A stretch of DNA of 64,000 nucleotides from Mesostigma viride (GCA_009746045.1 RPFO01000264.1:744001-808000); one strand, 5' to 3'; shown: positions 56,101-63,556, counted from the first letter of the stretch. A program made the numbers and translations. Notes: generated by a model not told the origin, from the letters alone.

Positions 56101-59100
56101 GCAGCCATAGCTTTTTTTGCACCCATGCAAAATGAGAGCTTTCTGTTGGTGCTCTTTTCTGGTCTTGCTCTCCCCCTCCCTTGGCATGCAAACAGCTTCT
56201 TCGCACCCACGCAGGCAAGAAACTTCCTGCCTCCCTCCTAACCTGCTCTATTCTTCTTGCTTTCCACCCGCAGCTTGTTTGCACCCACACACAAGCAAGC
56301 AACCTCCTGCATCACTCCCTACCTGTTCTGTTCTTCTCGCTTTCCGCCCGCAGCTTCATCGGACCCACACGCAATGAGCTCACTATACCCCTACCCGTTG
56401 TCTTGTGCCCCCTCCTCCCTTCCGCTGGCCGCCCGCAGTTTCTTCGCGCCCACACGCAAGCAAGCAACCTCCTGCCTCACTCCCTACCTGTTCTGTTTTT
56501 CTCGCTTTCGCCCCGCAGCTTCTTCGCGCCCACGCAGGCGTACACGAGCGACAAGATGGACCCCTTGGCTGCACGCCGCGAGCTGAAGACGGCCGTGCGC
56601 GAGCTACACAAGCGCGGCATTGAGGTGTGTATGTGTGTGGGTAGGTAGGTAGGTGTGTGTGTGTGGTCACTAGAGTGTGGTATTCTGTACCAACACAACG
56701 GTGTGTGTGCGCACAAGCGCGGCATTAACGTGGGTGGGTGGATGGTGCGTGTGTGTGTTGGGGGGCGACAAGCGCGGCATGGAAGTGCGTGGGTGAGCGG
56801 GCAAAGCCCACCCACGCCTATGGATTAGACCAAGGCTACGTCCAAACCTGTAGAAGGGCTCCAAAGTTGAGTCAGGTAATTTCAGGCAGGCATAGGGTAC
56901 ACAAATTACTGTTTTTTTTTTTTACTGTTAACGTATTCAGTGGTATGAGGTGGAGTCCTTGCGCACTACACAATGCATTGTCCTTATTCATATCTATCTT
57001 GACACTGCTACACATATTGTTTTAACACTGCTATATACTACTATGTCCGCTTGGCAATGTCCTTACTCATCTCTATCTTTACAGTGGTGCCCACTTTCAC
57101 TTGTGTCATCCACATTGCAATGTCCTTGCTCATCTCTATCTCAACAGTGGCGCCCACTTTCACTTGTGTCATCCACATTGCAATGTCCTTGCTCATCTCT
57201 ATCTCAACAGTGGCGCCCACTTTCACTTGTGTCATCCACATTGCAATGTCCTTGCTCATCTCTATCTCAACAGTGGCGCCCACTTTCACTTGTGTCATCC
57301 GCATTGCAATGTCCTTGCTCATCTCTATCTCAACAGTGGCGCCCACTTTCACTTGTGTCATCCGCATTGCAATGTCCTTGCTCATCTCTATCTTTACAGT
57401 GGCGCCCACTTTCACTTGTGTCATCCACATTGCAATGTCCTTGCTCATCTCTATCTCAACAGTGGCGCCCACTTTCACTTGTGTCATCCGCATTGCAATG
57501 TCCTTGCTCATCTCTATCTCAACAGTGGCGCCCACTTTCACTTGTGTCATCCGCATTGCAATGTCCTTGCTCATCTCTATCTCAACAGTGGCGCCCACTT
57601 TCACTTGTGTCATCCACATTGCAATGTCCTTGCTCATCTCTATCTCAACAGTGGCGCCCACTTTCACTTGTGTCATCCACATTGCAATGTCCTTGCTCAT
57701 CTCTATCTCAACAGTGGCGCCCACTTTCACTTGTGTCATCCACATTGCAATGTCCTTGCTCATCTCTATCTCAACAGTGGCGCCCACTTTCACTTGTGTC
57801 ATCCACATTGCAATGTCCTTGCTCATCTCTATCTCAACAGTGGCGCCCACTTTCACTTGTGTCATCCACGCCTTCCTTGTCGCATGATGCGGTTGCGGTG
57901 GCCTGCCACCTGTCGCGATATGGTGGCCACGTGCAGGTCATCCTGGACGTCGTGTACAGCCAGACGTGCGAGGGCACCGACAAGAATCCCTGGCCCATCA
58001 GCTTCCGCGGCATTGACAACGCGACCTACTACGTGACGGATGCCAGTGGAGAGTGAGTGCGCGTCCGTGTCACCTCACGCGCGTCGTCTCTCACGTGTTT
58101 GGTCATCCTCCTGTACGGCCACTAACTGCGCCGTCTCGTCCCTTTTTGGTCGCGTTCCTGTGCGGCCACCAACCATTCTGCTGCATGTGTTTTACATGCC
58201 TTGAAACGGTCGCGTAACGTGGGAGGGCTCCATACGTGCCTGTTCACGCATGAAAGGCAGCCCTGCTGCCACGCCTGCCAGGGTGCCCATGCATGGGCTT
58301 GCAGGTAGCCTTGTAATAAACACCTCACAGCCACCATCTTGTAATAGACACATTACATCGGATTGCGCAGCTCACCTGCACATTTTATGGATAGATATGT
58401 GTGTGCATGTTGTGTATGTGTGTGTGCGCGCGTGCATGTGTGTGCGCGTATAGCTGCACCAGCGTGGTTTTTGTTTTTTAGCAGAATGATAAGGCGGGAC
58501 CCTGTGGGTGTTGAAGCAGCCAGCTGCAATCCCATTTCTGGCCTTCCGACCATTGCGAAGTTATTTATGCTTGTGGGTTGGGCTTGGTGTGGGTGGTTTG
58601 GCTCTGGTTTGATCGGGGTTTCTCATATGTTGCGTGCACCATGTGTTGCATGTGCTATGTGTTCTGTGCTCCAGGACGGCGGTCCATTACGGTGGCAACG
58701 CAGTCAATTTCGCGCACCCGGTGGTCCAGGAGCTGGTGAGTTGCTCAATTAAATCAAACTTCTCTTGTGTGGGACGAGAAGGAATTTATTATGGCCAATG
58801 CCTCCCATGGACCACGTGCAGCCTGAGATATTCTCTGGTTGCCATTCTTCAGTCCCCGGTAGCTCGCAGCCTGCAATTTTTTACTAGTAGGCAGCCTGCA
58901 TTTCCCTGTAACCCTGCATTTCCAGAGCATGAAAAAGCCAGAGTTGCCATCGCGGAGCCGCACGCAGTGTGATTCTTTTCCTGTAGGGCACAGCCTGGGT
59001 CCTGGGACGTCCCTGGTTGCCATGGATCATTATGGTTTACAGAGTATTACAGTTGAGTAGCGGAAAGCACGCGCGCTCCCACCTGTAGTTTTCTGCAGGA

Positions 59101-62100
59101 AAGCTAAGGTTTTGCTGCTAAGCTGTCTAAGAAGCTGAGGTTTTGCTGCTACTAGTCCGTCAACTACCCCACCCAGTGTACTTAGTGTGGGTGTTTGATG
59201 AGCGTGGCCCACACTAAATATGTTGGGCGGTGTACTCGTCCGTCACCTACCCCACCCAGTGTACTTAGTGTGGGTGTTTGATGAGCGTGGCCCGCACTAA
59301 ATATGTTGGGCGGTGTACTCGTCTGTCAACTACCCCACCCAGTGTACTTAGTGTGGGTGTTTGATGAGCGTGGCCCACACTAAATTTGTTGGGCGGTGTA
59401 CTAGTGCGCAGGCGATCGCATGGGATTTGTCGGGGGGCCAGGTTCATGGTTATTGTTGTTGTGGTTGTTGTAGCTGCTGGCCACCTGGTTGGACGGGTGT
59501 TGGCCAAGCCCTGCCTGCCTCACCCAATGGTTGCCGTGTCCTGCGCCCCTTTGTGCCGCGCTGCTTCAAATAAGATTACTATGAATGCATACTATACCTG
59601 CCGTGTGTGTGTGCGTGTGTGTGCGTGTGTGTGTGTGCGTGTGTGTGCATGGATGCGGTTTGTTCCACGTTTTCGAGCCTCGTTTGCGCCTCGTTCGCGC
59701 CTCGTTTGCGCCTCGTTTGCGCCTCGTTCGCGCCTCGTTTGCGCCTCATTTGCGCCTCATTTGCGCCTCGTTTGCGCCTCGTTTTTTATTTATTTGTGTC
59801 TTGTTTGCGCCTCATTTGCGCCTCATTTGCGCCTCGTTTGCGCCTCGTTTGCGCCTCGTTTGCGCCTCGTTTGCGCCTCGTTTGCGCCTCGTTTGCGCCT
59901 CGTTTGCGCCTCGTTTGCGCCTCGTTTGTGCCTCGTTTGCGCCTCGTTTGCGCCTCGTTTGCGCCTCGTTTGTGCCTCACGTTTGTGCCTCGTTTGTGCC
60001 TCGTTTGTGCCTCGTTTGTGCCTCATTTGTGCCTCGTTTGCGCCTCAATTGTGCCTCGTTTGTGCCTCGTTTGTGCCTCGTTTGTGCCTCGTTTGTGCCT
60101 CGTTTGTGCCTCGTTTGCGCGTCATTTGTGCCTCGTTTGTGCCTTACGTTTGCGCCTCATTTGTGCCTCGTTTGCGCCTCAATTGTGCCTCGTTTGTGCC
60201 TCGTTTGTGCCTCGTTTGTGCCTCGTTTGTGCCTCGTTTGTGCCTCGTTTGCGCGTCATTTGTGCCTCGTTTGTGCCTTACGTTTGCGCCTCGTTTGTGC
60301 CTCGTTTGCGCCTCATTTGTGCCTCGTTTGCGCCTCGTTTGCGCCTCGTTTGCGCCTTGTTTGCGCCTCGTGTGTGCCACATGACCCCGGGTCCCGTGTG
60401 TGTGCCTGTGCAAGCACTAGGCATCCAGCCTGCGCTGTGTGTGTGCATGCGCTGTGTGTGCAAGCGCTGTGTGTGGACCGCTCTGTATGCAAGGGCTGGA
60501 CAGCCTGTGCCACCCGCCTCGCCCAGCAGTCGTGTTTGTCCATGTATGTCACGGTCGCTCCTGCCACGTCTGCGTTCGCGCTGTTTGGTTGTATTTGTGC
60601 CGAATGGCTGCGGGTGCTCTGCCCTTGCGTCATTTGACCTGTCATGGATCGGTCCCTCGTGTACGACTATGCTACTCTCGCCATGTGCGCGTGCGCGTGT
60701 TTGTTCATGCCACGCTCGTGCAGGTGCTGGACAGCCTGCGCCACTGGGTGGAGGAGTACCACGTGGACGGTTTTGTGTTCGCGCACGCGCCCACAATGCT
60801 GCGCGGCGCCGACGGCCGTGTGGGGTCGCTGCCGCCCCCCCTGGTGGAGGCCATCGCGTTCGATGCCGTGCTGGGGGGCCTCAAGCTGATTGCTGACCCC
60901 ATCCAGCACGACGGCACGTACGAGGTGGGCACGGTGTAGGATGTAGGTTTGAAGGCTGAGTGCATAACGTTTTACCATGGGGAGGGAAGGCACCATCCAG
61001 CACGACGGCACGTACGAGGTGGGCACGCCATGTCCCTGCGTGCCACTTGCACGGCGGCGGTTGCGGGGGCCAGAAGGATGCCTTTGATCCCCCACTGTAG
61101 CCTAGCCCCACAGTGGCAGCATGCCCACTCAAGCTTCATCAGGGGGCTGCCTTTGCAAAGCCGTTGGTACTTTACTAGACCCATTGGTCACTATACTGGG
61201 CACTACAGTGTGCTATACTGGGCACCACAGTGTGCTTGGGCGGTTGCCTTGTGAAGCCGTAGCACAGTCCTGATGATTTTGATTGCTCTGCGTGCGCGTG
61301 GCTGTCGTGATCGGCTGTCGTGGCTATCGGTTGCGTGGGCCAGGAGGACGCGTTCCCCCACTGGGGCCGCTGGCTGGAGCGCAACACAAAGTTCCGCACC
61401 GACGTGCGCTGCTTCGTGCGCGGCGACATGTCCATGCTCAGCGGCCTGGCCACGCGGCTCTCGGGCAGGTGTGCGGCGGCGATGGCGGGCGTGGGGGTGG
61501 GGGGGTATGGGCGGAGTTGGGGCAGGGGCAGGGGCGGGGCGGGGGCGGGGCGGGGCGGGGGCGGGGCGGGGGCGGGGGCGGGGGCGGGGGCGGGGGCGGG
61601 GGCGGGGGCGGGGGCATGGGCATGGGCATGGGCACGGTGCCCCTGACACTAGTTGGTGACAAGGCTGCCACGTCGTGTGCGTGGAGCCTGCGCTGCCGGC
61701 GCTTCTGCCCCACCCAAAACAACACGGGGTGTATTGTGCGTGCTTTGAAGTCGACTCATGCTTGCCTGCTAGTGCGTATCGTAAGTGTAGTGCGGTGACG
61801 CTGGGCTCACAAGGTGGCGCTGGTTCCTCTTGCAGCAACATGTTGTGTTGGAAAACCCACTTGTCAAATCGTCTGATTGGCCGGCATACCGCACCAGGGA
61901 TGAGTGCTCCCTCGCACACTTCCGCAAAACCCTGCACCACTGAATGCTGCAGCGTCATTCCCTGCACACCCAAACACAACACATCGCTCTAGCACAACAT
62001 GTCCTCTGACCACGCCCCAACCCGGGTGGTTTCTGACGGCCACCCGGCCCACGCATGGTTTCTGACTCCCACCCCATCAGTGCGTGTCTTGTGGCCCGTG

Positions 62101-63556
62101 CCCCCATGTGTGTGCTCCTGCGTGCCCTTTGCCACCGCACGCCCTCTGCCGCCACATGTGGGTAACGCCTGTTTGCCTCAACAGCGCGGATCTGTTCTCC
62201 GACCTGCGTGGGCCCATCCATGGCGTCAACTTTGTGGCCAGCCGTGACGGGCTCACGCTGGCAGATGTGGTCTCGTACAGCCGGTGGGTGGCCCAGGGGC
62301 AGCCGCTAGCCTTACATGGGTGAAGTAGGGGCAGCCGCCAGCAGTGGGTGGGTGAAGTAGGGGCAGCTGCTCGTGTTAGGTGGGTGGGTAAGCTGAGGGC
62401 AACCGCTAGCATCAGGTGGGTGAACTAGGATCAAGCACTGGCACTATGCAGGAGACGCGCCCATGACGAGGTGCAAAAGTACAGAAACCAGGGGGCTTTC
62501 GGCGTGAAGCCGTTGTGTACTGTACTAGACCTATTGGTCACTATACTGGTCACTACAATGCTTGGGCAGCAACAAGTACGGAAACCAGGGGGCTTACCTT
62601 GCGAAGCCATAGGAGGTGTGCTCTTCTGCTCTTATCTACGCACTGCTGTCATAACAGTTGTGTGGTCTATCTACGCACGGCTGTTACGGTGGCTCTCTTT
62701 CCTGTGCCAAATCGCCCCCACCTACTGTGCATTAGCTAGGCTCCTGCGCCCTGTGGCCGTGTGCTGGTAGTGGCACCCTCTTGTAGCGGCCCAGTTGCTA
62801 CTCCCATAATCGGTTGCGCAATCGTTTTCGGAGGCACCCGCTGGAGGCATTCTGCATCACCGCCCCACGTCCTCTGGCTGTCATTGCATGCAGCGTGGGG
62901 TGTGCTGCGTCCCACACGCCTTTCGCCGTCGCACTTACTCGTACTTCTGGTGTACTTGAGTACACCAGACTGCACACTCGAGTGGTAACTGAGCTAATAC
63001 TTAAGTCATCCTTAGTCATCCTTGGGTTATACTATAGTTGCTCTGTAGTTGTCCTTAGTCGTCCTTAGTCATACTTCAGTCGTATTTCCGTCACACTTAA
63101 GACGTATTTTAGCTGTAACTTTGTCATATTTTAGTCGTACTCCAGTCGTACTTCATTCATAATTTTGTTGTCAATAGGCAGCCCCAGCATGTGGAGGTGT
63201 TGCGCCGTACCCAAGGTAAAATGGAGGGAAAGGGGAGGCATGTCTCTGGTGAGGCTGACCGCTTGGCCCCTTCGGCGCAGTGGTCCCTTCCCTTTCCTGT
63301 GCCTGCCTGTGCCTGCTGGCCACTCGAACACACCCTGGCTGGGTGGACGGCCGTTGGTGGGTGGCCAAAACCTTGGCCGGGTGGGTGGGCCAGGGATGGT
63401 GGATGCGACATGATGCCTCCGTGCACCCCATGGATGACGCCCGATACCTTTCTTTGTTATTATTACATCCTCCTTTGCGACACCTGTCAGCGCATGTGTT
63501 ATCGGCGAGCAGGCCCAGCGCGTGGCCAAGGCCCACAACCAATGGACCGACATCAG
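35001..63556 (+). CDS. ISA2: ISA2-like isoamylase (non-catalytic debranching enzyme subunit), 17 recognised exons, both ends incomplete
   Basis: Isoamylases trim alpha-1,6 branches during starch granule formation in the plastid. ISA2 is a subunit without activity that pairs with ISA1 (the STA8 locus in Chlamydomonas). Seventeen exons give about 643 codons in one frame with matching phases: N-terminal domain, CBM48-like domain, then the GH13 barrel. GH13 motif I is DVVYSQ (usually DVVYNH). Motif II is DGFVFAHA (usually DGFRFDLA), so the nucleophile Asp and its Arg are gone. Motif III is LIADP (usually AEP), so acid/base Glu became Asp. Motif IV is VASRDG (usually VHDG). LLRG-type and [10 protein letters not shown] segments match ISA2 rather than ISA1. 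The N-terminus, the rest of the barrel and the C-terminal beta domain are not in view. Confidence 0.88.
35099..35430 (+). repeat. Duplicated copies of the exon A 3' edge and donor
   Basis: The last 48 bases of exon A plus donor recur at about 35,213-35,268 (CATGCGCCCCTACGTGCCC ... AAGGGTGGGC) and, more diverged, at about 35,370-35,432. Each ends in a GGGT donor-like sequence. Confidence 0.8.
35495..35700 (+). repeat. About 60-bp tandem repeat, 3-4 copies
   Basis: Unit contains GGGGTGGTTTTATGCCTGTGG and ends TGGGAGGGGCTTTACTGCAT. G-rich on the coding strand; intron A-B. Confidence 0.9.
35731..37250 (+). repeat. 65-bp tandem repeat, about 23 copies
   Basis: Unit contains CGTCCCCATGGCTGTC and GTTGTGGCGGCATGGAGG. 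Copies differ mainly at one spot, TGTCGTGACC versus TGTCTGGACC, the two types being interleaved, which suggests unequal exchange or conversion. Confidence 0.95.
37380..37740 (+). repeat. (GGGT)n tetranucleotide array, about 360 bp
   Basis: Near-uninterrupted GGGT with a few GGGA or GGT interruptions; G-quadruplex-forming on the non-template strand of the ISA2-like gene. The open frames of WVGG or THPP repeats across it are not genes. Confidence 0.97.
37940..38038 (+). CDS. ISA2: ISA2-like exon B
   Basis: Acceptor CACGCAG; donor GTAAGG; phase 0 to 0. Encodes [20 protein letters not shown] and GEAFLHW, the N-terminal domain that ends in the conserved LHWG of isoamylases. Confidence 0.85.
38021..38398 (+). 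repeat. 33-bp tandem repeat built on the exon B edge, about 11 copies
   Basis: Unit is the last 18 bases of exon B (GAGGCCTTCCTGCACTGG or a GCATTCC variant) plus the intron start GTAAGGGGGAGGGGG. Nearly every unit carries a good GTAAGG donor; two read GTAAGGAGG or TAGTAAGG variants. Confidence 0.95.
38597..38679 (+). CDS. ISA2: ISA2-like exon C
   Basis: Acceptor CTGCCAG; donor GTGGGT; phase 0 to 2. [19 protein letters not shown] completes the LHWG...R...W motif of the N-terminal isoamylase domain. Confidence 0.8.
38953..39575 (+). repeat. 30-bp tandem repeat, about 21 copies
   Basis: Unit AGTGGCAACATTAGCGCGAG plus CCAGAACAAA. Thirty is divisible by three, which creates long open frames on both strands ([20 protein letters not shown]); these are not genes. 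Confidence 0.97.
39583..39750 (+). repeat. Dispersed intronic repeat, about 73-bp units
   Basis: Contains GACCCATTGGTCACTATACT, GGGCACTACAGTG and GGGCGGTTGCCTTGTGAAGC in tandem. The same segments recur at about 61,150-61,262 and 62,500-62,605 in other introns of this gene, so this is a dispersed family. Confidence 0.85.
40087..40262 (+). repeat. 10-bp CTTTCACCCC array, about 17 copies
   Basis: Pyrimidine-only apart from the A, directly before the poly-C/T stretch that leads to the exon D acceptor, so it extends the polypyrimidine tract. Confidence 0.95.
40351..40494 (+). CDS. ISA2: ISA2-like exon D
   Basis: Acceptor CCCTCCAG; donor GTGCGT; phase 2 to 2. Encodes [20 protein letters not shown] and [20 protein letters not shown], the end of the N-terminal domain (a hydrophobic strand then a Trp, as in LSFVLK..W of plant enzymes). 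Confidence 0.85.
40478..40965 (+). repeat. About 92-bp tandem repeat carrying the exon D edge, about 5 copies
   Basis: Each unit holds AACGAGATGTGGATCGGGTG, a copy of the exon D 3' end and donor, plus GGCAATATTGACGCTAGC and CTGTACTAGCTAGAACATA. Confidence 0.93.
40985..41262 (+). repeat. About 27-bp tandem repeat, about 10 copies
   Basis: Unit TAAGCCCAAGGCTGTGATAG ACTAAGA with substitutions; intron D-E. Confidence 0.92.
41684..43478 (+). repeat. 24-bp tandem repeat, about 75 copies
   Basis: Unit CACTCATCACTCATCGCC plus TGCTGC, ending directly at the exon E acceptor. It generates 660-730-residue open frames on both strands ([16 protein letters not shown]), which are not genes. Confidence 0.97.
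43489..43657 (+). CDS. ISA2: ISA2-like exon E
   Basis: Acceptor GTACAG; donor GTGCGT; phase 2 to 0. [20 protein letters not shown] and [13 protein letters not shown] match the start of the CBM48 domain of isoamylases (PLG...GVNFALFS..AT.V.LCL). Confidence 0.93.
43660..43850 (+). repeat. TG-rich microsatellite
   Basis: Imperfect (TG)n/(TGTGCG)n beginning at the exon E donor. Confidence 0.85.
44812..44919 (+). CDS. ISA2: ISA2-like exon F
   Basis: Acceptor GTCGCCAG; donor GTGAGT; phase 0 to 0. [18 protein letters not shown] and KVYGYRVA match the conserved E..LDP..NRTGDVWH and YGYR segments of the isoamylase CBM48 region. Confidence 0.93.
45396..45492 (+). CDS. ISA2: ISA2-like exon G
   Basis: Acceptor GCGATCAG (weak tract); donor GTGAGT; phase 0 to 1. 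[18 protein letters not shown] contains the LLDPYAK motif that links CBM48 to the barrel. Confidence 0.9.
45557..46361. mobile_element. MITE-like element with 23-24-bp inverted ends in intron G-H
   Basis: Left end GGTCAAAATCACTTTGCGAC (45,557 on) and right end GTCGCAAAGTGATTTGACC (to 46,361) are inverse copies with one base of difference. About 800 bp, no ORF of note. Target duplication not resolved. Confidence 0.65.
46377..46412 (+). repeat. Diverged copy of the exon G edge and donor
   Basis: AAAGGTGCCCTCGGCATCTA and TCAAGGACCCGAGTCAGTGC match the exon G end with substitutions, including loss of the donor GT (GAGTCAGT). It lies just beyond the MITE-like element. Confidence 0.75.
46524..52035 (+). 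repeat. 21-bp tandem repeat, about 260 copies (5.5 kb)
   Basis: Unit GGACAAGCGTTCCTTACTGG T with variants GCGCTCC, GCATTCC, GGAGAAG and TTCCTGAC. Flanked at both sides by AAGCATTCTTGGCTAG. Because 21 is a multiple of 3 and few frames hold stops, open frames of about 1,870 and 1,900 codons exist on both strands; these are artefacts. Variant order repeats at about 17-unit and 10-unit spacing, showing higher-order duplication. It fills most of the 7.0-kb intron G-H. Confidence 0.98.
52493..52574 (+). CDS. ISA2: ISA2-like exon H
   Basis: Acceptor ATCGCAG; donor GTAAGT; phase 1 to 2. [20 protein letters not shown] with QGD matches the FDWEGD segment before the GH13 barrel. Confidence 0.88.
52685..52885 (+). 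repeat. About 50-bp tandem repeat, about 4 copies
   Basis: Unit contains AAGGGGTGATCTGGGCCACA and GGCCTTTTAGGGCCATGAC. Confidence 0.9.
52886..53580. other. Intron H-I unique part
   Basis: No exon or repeat recognised. Confidence 0.5.
53590..54145 (+). repeat. 46-bp tandem repeat, about 11-12 copies
   Basis: Unit contains GTCCAGATGTTTGCCTCTAT and AAAGTTTCCCTGCCTCTAGT. Confidence 0.96.
54250..54386 (+). CDS. ISA2: ISA2-like exon I
   Basis: Acceptor CCCCACAG; donor GTGGGT; phase 2 to 1. [19 protein letters not shown] then [17 protein letters not shown] matches the first barrel strand (VIYEMHVRGFT, GTY.G...KI.YL..LG). Confidence 0.95.
54372..54700 (+). repeat. 53-bp tandem repeat carrying the exon I edge, about 6 copies
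   Basis: Each unit holds CTGGTGGACCTGGGTGGGTG, a copy of the exon I end and donor, followed by CGTGCGCAAGCGTTCTTGTC. Confidence 0.96.
55165..55192 (+). repeat. Diverged copy of the exon J acceptor and edge
   Basis: GCGCAGGCATCAACACGGCC lies about 95 bp before the real junction GTGCAGGGATCAACACGGTC. Confidence 0.7.
55272..55362 (+). CDS. ISA2: ISA2-like exon J
   Basis: Acceptor CCGTGCAG; donor GTAAGG; phase 1 to 2. [13 protein letters not shown] matches the second barrel strand (IN.VELMPV.EF). Confidence 0.9.
55363..55510 (+). repeat. Short degenerate GAGGCCA-type repeat
   Basis: Units of about 18-20 bases built on GTGAGGCCAACTGTC and beginning at the exon J donor (GTAAGGCCACC). Confidence 0.7.
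55511..56129. other. Intron J-K unique part
   Basis: No exon or long repeat recognised. Confidence 0.5.
56185..56540 (+). repeat. Copies of the exon K acceptor and edge, 4-5 units
   Basis: The junction CCGCAG plus CTTCTTCGCGCCCACGCA recurs upstream of the true exon: near 56,188 (AACAGCTTCTTCGCACCC), 56,269, 56,349 and 56,437, separated by TCTGTTCTTCTCGCTTTC-type spacers. Several units carry a full acceptor. Confidence 0.92.
56519..56624 (+). CDS. ISA2: ISA2-like exon K
   Basis: Acceptor GCCCCGCAG; donor GTGTGT; phase 2 to 0. [12 protein letters not shown] and [15 protein letters not shown] match the FFAP...Y and F...V..LH..GIEV motifs of isoamylases. Confidence 0.95.
56700..56795 (+). repeat. 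Two copies of the exon K 3' edge and donor
   Basis: CACAAGCGCGGCATTAACGT near 56,711 and GACAAGCGCGGCATGGAAGT near 56,767 copy the exon K end CACAAGCGCGGCATTGAG with its GT donor. Confidence 0.85.
57045..57876 (+). repeat. 63-bp tandem repeat, about 13 copies, each with an acceptor-like site
   Basis: Unit contains CTCATCTCTATCTCAACAG (polypyrimidine plus AG) then TGGCGCCCACTTTCACTTGT. Sixty-three is divisible by three, giving false open frames in several phases. Confidence 0.97.
57937..58052 (+). CDS. ISA2: ISA2-like exon L (GH13 motif I)
   Basis: Acceptor CACGTGCAG; donor GTGAGT; phase 0 to 2. [13 protein letters not shown] carries motif I with SQ in place of [16 protein letters not shown] matches the RGIDN..YY segment. 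Confidence 0.95.
58053..58674. other. Intron L-M
   Basis: Only short TG-rich runs (near 58,398-58,450); nothing else seen. Confidence 0.5.
58675..58735 (+). CDS. ISA2: ISA2-like exon M
   Basis: Acceptor CTCCAG; donor GTGAGT; phase 2 to 0. [15 protein letters not shown] matches the G.GN.LN..HP.V..L segment after the RGIDN loop. Confidence 0.9.
59150..59405 (+). repeat. About 85-bp tandem repeat, 3 copies
   Basis: Unit contains ACTACCCCACCCAGTGTACT and GAGCGTGGCCCACACTAAAT. Confidence 0.93.
59682..60372 (+). repeat. 11-bp tandem repeat, about 60 copies
   Basis: Unit TCGTTTGCGCC with TCATTTG and GTGCC variants. Three units make 33 bases, giving false open frames ([11 protein letters not shown] type) in all three phases of one strand. 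Confidence 0.96.
60488..60512 (+). repeat. Diverged copy of the exon N 5' edge
   Basis: GGGCTGGACAGCCTGTGCCA matches the exon N start GTGCTGGACAGCCTGCGCCA, 231 bp upstream of it, but lacks the preceding AG. Confidence 0.65.
60724..60924 (+). CDS. ISA2: ISA2-like exon N (GH13 motifs II and III)
   Basis: Acceptor CTCGTGCAG; donor GTGGGC; phase 0 to 0. [19 protein letters not shown] carries motif II with the catalytic Asp and the preceding Arg replaced. LRGADGR and [20 protein letters not shown] lead to DP, where active enzymes have EP. This combination identifies the ISA2 class. Confidence 0.96.
60990..61026 (+). repeat. Copy of the exon N 3' edge and donor
   Basis: ATCCAGCACGACGGCACGTA plus CGAGGTGGGCACG repeats the exon N end and donor almost exactly, about 93 bp downstream. 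Confidence 0.93.
61148..61262 (+). repeat. Dispersed intronic repeat (second locus)
   Basis: Shares ACTAGACCCATTGGTCACTA, GGGCACTACAGTG and GGGCGGTTGCCTTGTGAAGC with 39,583-39,750. Confidence 0.9.
61344..61468 (+). CDS. ISA2: ISA2-like exon O
   Basis: Acceptor GGGCCAG; donor GTGTGC; phase 0 to 2. [20 protein letters not shown] with CFVRGD and LATRLSG matches the FPHW.RW.E.N...R..VR.F.RG ... LATRL segment. Confidence 0.95.
61495..61632 (+). repeat. GGGGCG-rich array
   Basis: GGGGCGGGGGCG-type runs then GGGCAT repeats; strongly G-rich on the non-template strand. Confidence 0.93.
62185..62283 (+). CDS. ISA2: ISA2-like exon P (GH13 motif IV)
   Basis: Acceptor CTCAACAG; donor GTGGGT; phase 2 to 2. 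[20 protein letters not shown] then [13 protein letters not shown] corresponds to the FI.VHDG.TL.DLVSY region. The Asp is kept while the His before it is Arg. Confidence 0.93.
62284..62430 (+). repeat. About 33-bp degenerate tandem repeat, about 4 copies
   Basis: Units built on GGGTGAAGTAGGGGCAGCCG starting beside the exon P donor; several contain CAGTGGGTGGGTG, similar to the donor sequence CCGGTGGGTGG. Confidence 0.8.
62500..62605 (+). repeat. Dispersed intronic repeat (third locus)
   Basis: Shares CTATTGGTCACTATACTGGT and GAAACCAGGGGGCTT units with the loci at 39,583 and 61,148. Confidence 0.8.
62985..63160 (+). repeat. Degenerate 10-11-bp TAGTCGTACTT-type repeat
   Basis: Many imperfect copies of TAGTCRTMCTT in tandem. 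Confidence 0.75.
63491..63556 (+). CDS. ISA2: ISA2-like exon Q (last in window)
   Basis: Acceptor CCTGTCAG; donor GTGGGT; phase 2 to 2. [12 protein letters not shown] could correspond to the SYN.KHN.AN segment that follows motif IV. It is placed by phase, by the weak KHN match and by its repeated edge; the acceptor choice is uncertain. Confidence 0.55.

Noticed and set aside
35001-63556. Catalytic ISA1 or ISA3 as the identity of the host gene
   Set aside because: Motif II lacks the nucleophile Asp and motif III the Glu, while the [10 protein letters not shown] segment fits ISA2.
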